Shown: positions 1 to 5,129 of the stretch, one piece after another
How the letters are laid out: every line of letters starts with the position of its first letter
Position numbering within the stretch: position 1 is the first letter of the stretch
Assembly: GCA_023248505.1 (NCBI GenBank)
Contig: JAHFEM010000033.1
Location: 1 to 9,626, forward strand
From: Nitrospirota bacterium
GTDB taxonomy: Bacteria; Nitrospirota; Nitrospiria; SBBL01; Manganitrophaceae
Direction of reading: 5' to 3'
DNA: 9,626 nucleotides
The notes under the pieces: model-generated
Database searches by the model: none
Seen by the model: only the letters and a program-made list of their open reading frames with translations
Told to the model about the DNA's origin: nothing
Translations under genes and position numbers: made by a program

Positions 1-170
1 AAATTCGGCGGGGGGACGTGGCCTGGTGCCCGCCGAATGAGAAGCATTGGCACGGCGCCACCCCGACCACGGCGATGACGCACATCGCCATTCAGGAACC
101 GCTCGACGGCAAGGTCGTCGACTGGATGGAAAAGGTCAGCGACGAACAATATGTCAAAAGCTCGACTTGA
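1..170 (+). CDS. Cupin-domain protein, C-terminal fragment (5' end outside window)
   Basis: The frame opens at base 3 and is already coding at the window edge; about 55 C-terminal residues are visible before TGA at 168-170. The fragment holds a GDVAWCPP turn followed by an HWH pair and a THIAIQE strand. This is the last part of a small single-domain cupin of the quercetinase-like / cupin hydroxynitrile-lyase-like type. In that family the HxH-type histidines plus a later His or Glu bind a metal in a beta-barrel. The ending, with [11 protein letters not shown], matches the usual end of these roughly 130-residue proteins, so the C-terminus looks intact. The substrate cannot be told; these cupins are often oxidoreductase or lyase-like and accompany carboxymuconolactone-decarboxylase-like proteins. 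The last 20 bases overlap the next gene, suggesting cotranscription. The family call is fairly secure from motif recall, the function is not. Confidence 0.72.
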   Translation, partial: IRRGDVAWCPPNEKHWHGATPTTAMTHIAIQEPLDGKVVDWMEKVSDEQYVKSST

Positions 171-741
171 AGCCTTCAGCGATGGGGTTTTTGCAATCAT
201 CTTGACCTTGCTCGTCCTCGAGTTGCGCGTGCCGGACGTGGCGAATCATTCCAGCTTCGGTCAGTATGCCGCGGCCATGGCGCCGCTGATTCCGAAAGTG
301 GTCAGTTTCATCCTGACTTTTGTCATGATCTGTATCCATTGGGTCAGTCATCATTATTTTTTCCGCCATATCGGCCGGGTCACGATCGGACTCGTTTGGT
401 TGAATAATCTTCTCTTGCTCTGGCTCTGTTTCCTCCCCTTTCCAACGGCGATGCTGGGGGATCACCCGACCGACCCATTTCCGATCCTTCTCTATGGCGT
501 CGACGCTCTTCTCGCGGCGTTGACTTTTTACGCGTTGAGGCGCTACGCAAGCCATGCAAAGCTCTTTAAAGAGGAAAATTCAAAAGCGCTGGGGCCGAGA
601 CACAGTATCCCTGCAATCACACTCTATGGGTTATCGATTCTGTTCGTATTTGTGAATGTTTATTTATCGTTGGCCTGTTTTCTCGTCGTTCCGCTGCTCT
701 ACTTTGTGCCGACAATGATTCAAGGTCACAACACGTCGTAG
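151..741 (+). CDS. TMEM175-family (DUF1211) integral membrane potassium-channel-like protein
   Basis: The 196-residue product begins with [12 protein letters not shown] at residues 5-16. This contains the Arg...Phe-Ser-Asp signature of the TMEM175/DUF1211 family, in which the first helix lines the ion path. Hydrophobic helices are visible at about 11-26, 45-69, 78-98, 110-129, 153-173 and 174-190, giving the usual six-helix single-repeat bacterial form. An HWVSHH motif at 63-68 is typical of the family's second helix. Bacterial members form tetrameric potassium-permeable channels in the inner membrane, but the cargo of this one is untested. ATG 151 is the only start: an in-frame stop lies at 76-78 and no other start codon intervenes. 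No SD sequence is at the right distance, so translation is probably coupled to the cupin gene that it overlaps by 20 bases. Third positions are AT-richer than in the downstream operon. Confidence 0.85.
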   Translation: MSKARLEAFSDGVFAIILTLLVLELRVPDVANHSSFGQYAAAMAPLIPKVVSFILTFVMICIHWVSHHYFFRHIGRVTIGLVWLNNLLLLWLCFLPFPTAMLGDHPTDPFPILLYGVDALLAALTFYALRRYASHAKLFKEENSKALGPRHSIPAITLYGLSILFVFVNVYLSLACFLVVPLLYFVPTMIQGHNTS

Positions 742-821
742 AGCAATCTCTTCCGTTGGCGTCTAAATCGTGCTTAGAAATGCCTGTCCGGGCTCGAATG
801 TAATAGAAAGCCAAATGCGAT

Positions 822-974
822 TCAGCTGACTCGCGTCAAATTCCGAAGATCCTCGAAAACCTTCTTCATTTCTGGACCCGGCGCATAACAAAAAGTTCGA
901 AACGTGTCCTGTATGGGAGCCACGTTCAAGGAGCCGTTGGAGACCATCTCAACGGCTCTCTTTTTTGATTTCAC
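822..974 (-). other. Unassigned 50-codon frame, possible protein remnant
   Basis: A frame on the - strand runs from GTG (972-974), or from ATG (945-947), to TGA (822-824). An in-frame TGA lies just upstream at about 981-983. The 50 residues read like normal protein: a basic start, then NVAPIQDTFRTFCYAPG and an EMKKVFEDLRNL helix. The composition resembles the C-terminal tail of a larger enzyme or transposase rather than random translation. I cannot place it in a named family, and no SD site is obvious. It lies on the same strand as, and downstream of, the hydrolase. It overlaps the + strand terminator hairpin, so at least one of the two readings may be fortuitous. It is either a remnant of a lost gene or a chance frame. 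Confidence 0.25.
931..966 (+). terminator. Rho-independent terminator
   Basis: GAGCCGTTG (931-939) pairs perfectly with CAACGGCTC (950-958) around a 10-base loop. TC and then six T residues (961-966) follow. The T tract is on the + strand only, so it ends rightward transcription, presumably that of the cupin/channel operon, whose last stop is 190 bases upstream. A smaller stem, AACGTG (901-906) with CACGTT (921-926), sits directly before it, so a short structured 3' UTR or a small RNA ending here is possible. Confidence 0.75.
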
Positions 975-1185
975 TGCGAAATCTCAACGCACTTTCTGAC
1001 GTTCACAAAACATTCTCCATCACCCCAGATCGGATTCGAATCAATTTTACTTTTGTTGGATGACTTATTTTTCTCTTCGTCAAGGAAGAATCCACATAGA
1101 AGAGTACGCGTACAACTAGGTCAGCTTTTTTCCTGAAAAAACGACCGGTCATCTTTTCCATCCTGATGGCTCAGTCTTAACGCCG

Positions 1186-1989
1186 TTACCGTTCCAATGC
1201 ATCCTTCAGAAAGGGCTCCACTGCGGCGAGGAACGTCTCCGGATCTTCCGCGAACGGCTCGTGGCCCGTGTCGAGCACCACGAGGCGAGCACCCGGAATG
1301 CAGCGTTGCGCCGCTTGAGCATCGGTGCCGACGGGGAGGACCGGGTCCTCGCGTCCCCAAATAAGCATCGTCGGCGCCATGATCTTCGCTGCGCGCTGAC
1401 GCAGGTCGTGGTCGGGATGGAGAAAGCTGCGCCAGATGGCTGCGTCGATCGCGACCCGGGCGAGATTGGATTGTCCGGCGTAGGTTCGAGCGATGATCTG
1501 CTCGACGAGCGGATTTCGGCGCCTGAGATAAAATTTCGCGAACCTGCCGGCCATCCGCCGCGAGACAAACTCGCTCCCTTTGAACCAACAAAATAGGCGC
1601 TTCAGAACATTGTAAGGAGTAAAGCCCCCCGAATCGACCAGCACAAGCGCCCGCACCCGCTCAGGGTGCTCGATCGCCAGGCGTGCCGCTGCGTAACCGC
1701 CGACGGAGCTGCCGACCAGGATGACCGGCTCCAGCTGAAGCCGATGAACGAGGTCTTCCAGCACCGCTGCCATCCACATCGCCGAGGCGGAGCGCGGCGA
1801 GGCAGGAGGAGGGGATGCGCCGAAGCCGGGCCAATCGACGGCGAGGGTGCGATACCGCACGGCTAGAGCGGGAACAACGGCATCGTAGTCGTGATGGTCC
1901 CCCGGGTTTGCGTGCAGCAGCAGAAGGGGCGGTCCGCTCCCTCGCGCTTCGATCGCAACCCGACCTGTCCTCGTCTCAACGCTCAGCAT
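1186..1989 (-). CDS. Alpha/beta-hydrolase fold enzyme
   Basis: The 267-residue product is a complete alpha/beta hydrolase. It has an oxyanion-side HANPG at residues 26-30, a WPGFGAS strand-turn at 53-59, the nucleophile elbow GSSVGG at 93-98 (catalytic Ser95), the acid in WGREDP (Asp215) and the base in DTGHEPF (His243). A cap region rich in Arg and aromatic residues lies at about 122-195. The triad and spacing match cytosolic esterase, lactonase, C-C hydrolase or haloperoxidase-like members; substrate is undetermined. I chose ATG 1987-1989 because GGAAGGAG lies about 9 bases upstream of it. A longer TTG start at 2046 lacks such a site and adds an unconserved Arg-rich leader. The gene stands alone, diverges from the + strand operon, and is visibly GC-richer than its flanks. 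It could be an editing or ester-cleaving partner of that operon, but nothing in the sequence proves it. Confidence 0.85.
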   Translation of the reverse strand: MLSVETRTGRVAIEARGSGPPLLLLHANPGDHHDYDAVVPALAVRYRTLAVDWPGFGASPPPASPRSASAMWMAAVLEDLVHRLQLEPVILVGSSVGGYAAARLAIEHPERVRALVLVDSGGFTPYNVLKRLFCWFKGSEFVSRRMAGRFAKFYLRRRNPLVEQIIARTYAGQSNLARVAIDAAIWRSFLHPDHDLRQRAAKIMAPTMLIWGREDPVLPVGTDAQAAQRCIPGARLVVLDTGHEPFAEDPETFLAAVEPFLKDALER

Positions 1990-2164
1990 AGAGACCGTCT
2001 CCTTCCATCCCAATCGATCGTAGCCGCTTCTTCGGACCCTTCGCAAGCGGTGATTCTCTCAAGGGGCTACGACCTCCTTCGCACGTTCCACTTCGAATCA
2101 AAAACCCTACACGATCAAGTCAAGATTCATTTTCACAGCCATCTCAGCGCTCCATATAAAAGGG

Positions 2165-2188
2165 CGTCTGCATCCCGGCCCGCAGACG
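2165..2188. repeat. Inverted repeat, 7-bp stem with 10-base loop
   Basis: CGTCTGC (2165-2171) pairs with GCAGACG (2182-2188). Read on the - strand it is followed by CCCTTTTAT, which is too T-poor for a convincing terminator. No T run follows on the + strand. It could shape the 5' leader of a leftward transcript or act as a protein site. Confidence 0.4.
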
Positions 2189-2242
2189 AAGACCGGTGCT
2201 CGAAGGATGCCGACGGGAAATCGCCTTTCCTAAAATCTATTG

Positions 2243-2255
2243 GATACAGTGTATC
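2243..2255. promoter_or_regulatory. Candidate operator palindrome GATACA-G-TGTATC
   Basis: Two 6-base arms are perfectly inverted around a single central G. The size and odd-base symmetry are typical of sites bound by dimeric TetR- or GntR-class repressors. TATAAA follows immediately at 2256-2261, so a bound protein would block a promoter there. It lies 221 bases before the first operon gene and 253 bases before the hydrolase start. No regulator gene is in the window, so the binder is unknown. Confidence 0.5.
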
Positions 2256-2318
2256 TATAAAAAAATTCAGACAGGGGGTTCAAGCCGATTTCAAAGTCGT
2301 CCGGAAGCGAAAGGATCG

Positions 2319-2336
2319 CTTAAAACGCCTTTTAAG
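2319..2336. repeat. AT-rich inverted repeat in the operon leader
   Basis: CTTAAAA (2319-2325) and TTTTAAG (2330-2336) are perfect inverted arms around CGCC. The stem is AT-only apart from the outer pair, so RNA structure would be weak. A second operator or a sharply bent promoter region is as likely. An A5T6 tract follows at 2340-2350. Confidence 0.35.
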
Positions 2337-2476
2337 ATTAAAAATTTTTTGGCATTGGGATTGCTCTTAGGGAAAACACAAAACAAACGGCGGTCCCTCA
2401 GGGGGCGTCGACGGATCGTAGACGAGATTCATCGGTTCAATCGAAATCGATATCAAACCTTTCATGAGGTGTCAAG

Positions 2477-3058
2477 ATGATGAATATGGCTGTGTTACTT
2501 CTGTTCCTGTTGAATTTTATTTTCATCGGCGCCCTTCCATTTTTCTTTTTTAGAAGAGATGGGCGCTTCAATGGGATGTGGTGCCTGACCGCCGCTCCCT
2601 TCTTTCTCTGCTCTTTAATTTTGATTGCTTCGCTGGGAGGGTGGGTCTCGCCCCTGATCGGGTATGGGAGCGCAGCAGGCCGGCTTCTGGAGATTCTCTC
2701 CGTTCCATTCAGCGTCGCCTCGATTGCGCTGATCTTCGTGACGGTCGGAATTCACCGGGTTCCGCTCGCCCTCTGGCACCAGGAGAATGACGCCCCCCAA
2801 CAGATCGTCACCTATGGTCCCTATCGCTGGGTCCGGCATCCCTTTTACGTCTCATTCCTTCTCTCCCTTTTGGGGGCGCTCCTCTTTTTCCCGCATCCGG
2901 CGATGGTATTTACGCTGGTTTATGGATACCTGATTCTCAATTACACCGCCGCGAGGGAAGAGCGGCGCCTCCAGGCGTCGCAGTTCGGCGCGGAGTATGA
3001 AGCATATATGCAACAGACCGGCCGGTTCATGCCGCGAGGGGGGGTGAAGACGATATGA
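2477..3058 (+). CDS. Integral-membrane isoprenylcysteine carboxyl methyltransferase-like (ICMT/PEMT-type) methyltransferase
   Basis: The 193-residue product has hydrophobic spans at about 3-25, 36-54, 72-92, 123-138 and 141-157. Its C-terminal half carries the SAM-binding signature of the ICMT/phospholipid methyltransferase superfamily: GPYRWVRHPFY at 114-124, then paired Glu161-Glu162, Y174-x-x-Y177 and an R183-x-x-P186 ending. These enzymes methylate lipid-soluble substrates at the membrane face. Bacterial members sit beside polyketide genes; SrsB, which methylates phenolic lipids, is the known model. ATG 2477 is chosen because GAGGT ends six bases before it; a second ATG follows at 2480. 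It is the first gene of the operon, and its TGA overlaps the next ATG by four bases. Inferred role: O- or C-methylation of a lipid product or intermediate. Family call secure, substrate open. Confidence 0.85.
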   Translation: MMNMAVLLLFLLNFIFIGALPFFFFRRDGRFNGMWCLTAAPFFLCSLILIASLGGWVSPLIGYGSAAGRLLEILSVPFSVASIALIFVTVGIHRVPLALWHQENDAPQQIVTYGPYRWVRHPFYVSFLLSLLGALLFFPHPAMVFTLVYGYLILNYTAAREERRLQASQFGAEYEAYMQQTGRFMPRGGVKTI

Positions 3059-4005
3059 AAGAAGCATATGTCAACCACTTATCGTTCGCGCTGGGAGATC
3101 GGGTCGCCACGGTCGAAGAATCGGCCGAAAGCGGAAGAACCCTCTCCCGCGCCGCCTCCCTAAGAGAGGCCGGGTTCAGAATGCATTACCTCTCCGCTCC
3201 GGAAGACACCGCTTACGATCTGGCCCGGCGGTCGGTCGAGGAGATCAAAAAGGAGCTCGGCGAGATCGGCGCGATCATCTACTCCACCTGCATTCCGGCC
3301 AATGGAAATGTCGGGGACGAAAAAAAATTCCGCGAGAGCCGGGACGTGAAGTATCTGATGGATTTCGCCGGAAGCCACCTGCAATCCGATTTCGGTCTCG
3401 AGAAGGCAATGGTCATCGGCTTGACCCAGCAGGCCTGCACCGGGATGCTCGGCGCCCTCCGGATCGCGAAAATGTTCCTGGCGACGGAGGGGGAGATCCG
3501 GCGGGTCCTCTGCGTCACGGCAGACCGGTTTCCGGAGGGGGCGCTCTATGAGCAGGCGTATAACCTCATCTCCGACGGCGCGGCCGCCTGCGTCGTCTCC
3601 GACGAACCGGAGGGCTTCCGGATGGTCGCCGGCCACGGCATCACCAACGGGGCGATGGCGCTCGCCTCCGACGACGAGACGGTCGGCAGCTACTTCGGCT
3701 ACTCGCACCGGATCATTCAGGAGACGCTGGCGAAAGCGGGCCTGCAGCTCTCCGATATTGCCTGGATCGTTCCCCAGAACACCAACATCAAGGCGTCACA
3801 GATCCTCTCCCGCCTCCTGAAGTTCGATCATGAGCGGTTCTACTACCCGACGATCGAAGAGGTCGGTCATATGATCAGCGGCGACAACATCGTCAATCTC
3901 CGCCGGCTGGTGGAGGATGGGAAAGTGCGGCCGGGCGAGCGGGTCCTCCTGTTCATGGCCGGCTATGGATTGAACTGGCAGTGCGTCATCTTAGAGAAGA
4001 GGTAA
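3055..4005 (+). CDS. KAS III-like (thiolase-fold) acyl-condensing or acyltransferring enzyme, atypical active site
   Basis: The 316-residue product is FabH-sized, and its order of motifs is that of 3-oxoacyl-ACP synthase III. An IIYSTC strand is at 74-79, the nucleophile is Cys128 in LTQQACTGML, ISDGAAACVV lies at 172-181, and GYGLNW ends the fold at 303-308. The Cys is kept but the other two catalytic positions are changed. Where FabH has P-H-Q-A-N, this reads PQNTN (240-244), with Gln for His. Where FabH has G-N-T-S, this reads GHMISGDN (271-278), with His for Asn. The GHxxxxDN pattern recalls KAS III-like enzymes of natural-product clusters, some of which are acyltransferases instead of decarboxylating synthases. 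Four-base ATGA overlap with the methyltransferase gene and a three-base gap to the diiron gene. Probable role: acyl-CP condensation or C-O/C-N acyl transfer; which one is unknown. Confidence 0.85.
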   Translation: MKEAYVNHLSFALGDRVATVEESAESGRTLSRAASLREAGFRMHYLSAPEDTAYDLARRSVEEIKKELGEIGAIIYSTCIPANGNVGDEKKFRESRDVKYLMDFAGSHLQSDFGLEKAMVIGLTQQACTGMLGALRIAKMFLATEGEIRRVLCVTADRFPEGALYEQAYNLISDGAAACVVSDEPEGFRMVAGHGITNGAMALASDDETVGSYFGYSHRIIQETLAKAGLQLSDIAWIVPQNTNIKASQILSRLLKFDHERFYYPTIEEVGHMISGDNIVNLRRLVEDGKVRPGERVLLFMAGYGLNWQCVILEKR

Positions 4006-4008
4006 CCG

Positions 4009-4869
4009 ATGGGCGACTTTCCGAGAATCGTTGAAAAACTGTGCGAAGCGTCGAAAAAAGAGTATGCCAATCCCTATTCCGCGATGGAATGGCCGGAAGC
4101 GCTCGATCCGGAGGGGTGGTTCATGAGTCCCGAGCTCCTCTCGATCTACGGAATGCCGGAATACGATCGGTTGACCGAAGGGGAGAAGAAAAAGCTGAGC
4201 TTTTATGAGACGGTCAATTTTTTCAGCCTGAACATCCACGGCGAGAAATCGCTGGTCGAGGGGCTGGCCCGGCAGCTCTATCAAAAGGGGAACCAGGAAC
4301 TCTCTCCTTACCTGCACCACTTCCTCGACGAAGAAAACAAACACATGATCTACTTCGGCGGATTTTGCACGAGATATGCGGGCAAGATTTACCGGGATCG
4401 GAAAATGGTCTTTCCGCGCGACTATGCGCCGGGAGAGGAGGGCTTTCTCTTTTTCGCCAAGGTCCTCATCTTCGAGGAGATCGTCGATCTCTATAACGTG
4501 AAGATGTCCAAGGACGCGCGCCTGGCGCCGATCGCCCGGCAGATCAATCTCTCTCATCACCGGGATGAGATGCGTCACCTGGTCTTCGGCCGAAATCTGG
4601 TGAAGGAGCTTTTTCAACGCTACGCCGCCGTCTGGCCCCCGGAGGTTGTCCAGGAAGTGCGCCGCTACCTTGCGGGCTACATTTCGGCCACCTGGAAGGA
4701 GTATTACAACCCCGATGTCTACAAGGACGCCGGTCTGGAAGATCCCTACCGGCTTCAAGAAAGAGCGTTCGCAAACCCGCGTGCTCAGGCGCACCGAAAG
4801 AAAATCTCGGAAGGGTGCATCCGCTATTTTTTAGAGAACAACATTCTAGAAGAGGAGCCGGTTCTATGA
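4009..4869 (+). CDS. AurF-like diiron oxygenase (p-aminobenzoate N-oxygenase family)
   Basis: The 286-residue, mostly helical product carries the metal-ligand pattern of AurF-type non-haem diiron N-oxygenases. These are a Glu in HGEKSLVEG (about Glu79), E109-N-K-H112 in DEENKH, a Glu in IFEEIVDLY (probably Glu156), and H183-x-x-x-E187-x-x-H190 in HHRDEMRH. The spacing of the last His/Glu/His set and of Glu156 to His183 follows AurF. Family members oxidise aryl or aliphatic amines to hydroxylamines, nitroso or nitro groups, sometimes on carrier-bound substrates; CmlI, a relative, finishes chloramphenicol. The SD AGAGG lies before ATG 4009, and the TGA overlaps the ATG of the carrier-protein gene by four bases. 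That tight coupling to a carrier protein and its amino acid ligase suggests oxidation of a tethered amino acid. C-hydroxylation or desaturation remains possible. Confidence 0.82.
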   Translation: MGDFPRIVEKLCEASKKEYANPYSAMEWPEALDPEGWFMSPELLSIYGMPEYDRLTEGEKKKLSFYETVNFFSLNIHGEKSLVEGLARQLYQKGNQELSPYLHHFLDEENKHMIYFGGFCTRYAGKIYRDRKMVFPRDYAPGEEGFLFFAKVLIFEEIVDLYNVKMSKDARLAPIARQINLSHHRDEMRHLVFGRNLVKELFQRYAAVWPPEVVQEVRRYLAGYISATWKEYYNPDVYKDAGLEDPYRLQERAFANPRAQAHRKKISEGCIRYFLENNILEEEPVL

Positions 4870-5129
4870 AGACGGAACTGGAAATACGAAAGGCGCTACG
4901 CGATTGGATTGTGAAAACCAACGGAAAGATCCGTCCGGAGAATTTAACCGATGAGACGCCGATCATCGAGCAGCGGATCATCTCATCGCTCCAGGTGATG
5001 GATCTTCTTCTCTTTCTCGAGCAGTTGACCGGCAAATCGGTCGACGTAGAGAAGTTGAAGCCGGGAATCTTTCAGAACGTCAATACCCTCTATGAGAATT
5101 TTTTCAGAAAGGAGAGCTATGTCTACTAA
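4866..5129 (+). CDS. Carrier protein 1 (phosphopantetheine-binding, probable aminoacyl carrier)
   Basis: The 87-residue product is a stand-alone carrier protein with the four-helix pattern. The prosthetic-group motif is RIISSLQVMDLLLFLE; Ser41 is the expected 4'-phosphopantetheine site at the start of helix II, and the usual preceding Asp is replaced by Ser40. ATG 4866 overlaps the previous TGA by four bases and gives the normal carrier length; a longer GTG start at 4815 would add an unrelated leader inside the diiron gene. The next gene, an aa:CP ligase, starts 11 bases before this one ends. In described systems the SerRS-like aa:CP ligases charge a small carrier encoded next to them, so this is the likely acceptor of Gly, Ala or a similar amino acid as a thioester. 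It is much diverged from the second carrier at 8303, consistent with separate partners. Confidence 0.88.
   Translation: MKTELEIRKALRDWIVKTNGKIRPENLTDETPIIEQRIISSLQVMDLLLFLEQLTGKSVDVEKLKPGIFQNVNTLYENFFRKESYVY

Larger units (their letters stand above)
742..1185. other. Gene-poor spacer between channel gene and hydrolase
   Basis: These 444 bases hold no long frame of convincing coding character on the + strand. They contain a rho-independent terminator (931-966), a preceding short stem (901-906 with 921-926), an unexplained 50-codon - strand frame (822-974), and a perfect 10-base palindrome GTACGCGTAC at 1104-1113. There is also an A/T-rich self-complementary run at about 1125-1140 and an 8-base GACCGGTC palindrome at 1143-1150. 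Read on the - strand, that last palindrome is followed by GTTTTTTC and could be a weak terminator for the hydrolase. No tRNA cloverleaf or IS end could be recognised. Confidence 0.6.
1990..2476. promoter_or_regulatory. Divergent regulatory spacer upstream of the biosynthetic operon
   Basis: These 487 AT-richer bases separate the leftward hydrolase from the rightward operon. They contain a stem of CGTCTGC/GCAGACG (2165-2188), the operator-like palindrome at 2243-2255 with TATAAA at 2256-2261, a CTTAAAA/TTTTAAG inverted repeat (2319-2336), and a small ATCGA-AA-TCGAT repeat (2440-2451) just before the SD of the first operon gene. No good -35/-10 pair with 16-18 base spacing was found. On the - strand a TTGACT (2118-2123) could be a -35, but its matching -10 is poor. 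Open frames here have no protein-like conservation that I recognise. Confidence 0.55.

Noticed and set aside
1030..1045. GATTCGAATC resembling a tRNA T-arm
   Set aside because: No acceptor stem, anticodon arm or CCA context could be folded around it; it is a short palindrome.
1990..2046. Longer hydrolase start at TTG 2046
   Set aside because: Adds 19 Arg-rich residues; the strong GGAAGGAG site lies within it and points to ATG 1989.
2165..2188. Rho-independent terminator on the - strand
   Set aside because: The stem is only 7 bp and is followed by CCCTTTTAT rather than a real T tract, and no leftward gene ends there.
1891..2370. + strand frame of 159 codons crossing the hydrolase start and the spacer
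   Set aside because: Half of it is antisense to a gene with an intact catalytic triad; there is no SD and no recognisable domain.
742..2476. Insertion sequence or attachment-site remnant in the spacers
   Set aside because: No terminal inverted repeats with flanking target duplications, tRNA gene or transposase motif could be identified by eye.
2196..2480. + strand frame of 94 codons ending at the start of the methyltransferase gene
   Set aside because: GTG start without SD, basic low-information translation, and overlap with the operator and inverted repeats; more likely a leader region.
3991..4794. Long - strand open frame (267 codons) opposite the AurF-like gene
   Set aside because: It is a shadow of a well-supported + strand gene, with Arg/Leu/Val-rich nonsense composition and no motifs. 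Similar antisense frames at 3160-3708, 5104-5841, 5786-6595, 6960-7670 and 7558-8283 were rejected for the same reason.
4815..4865. Longer start for carrier protein 1
   Set aside because: The added leader is translated diiron-gene sequence in another frame; ATG 4866 gives normal carrier length and an ATGA overlap.
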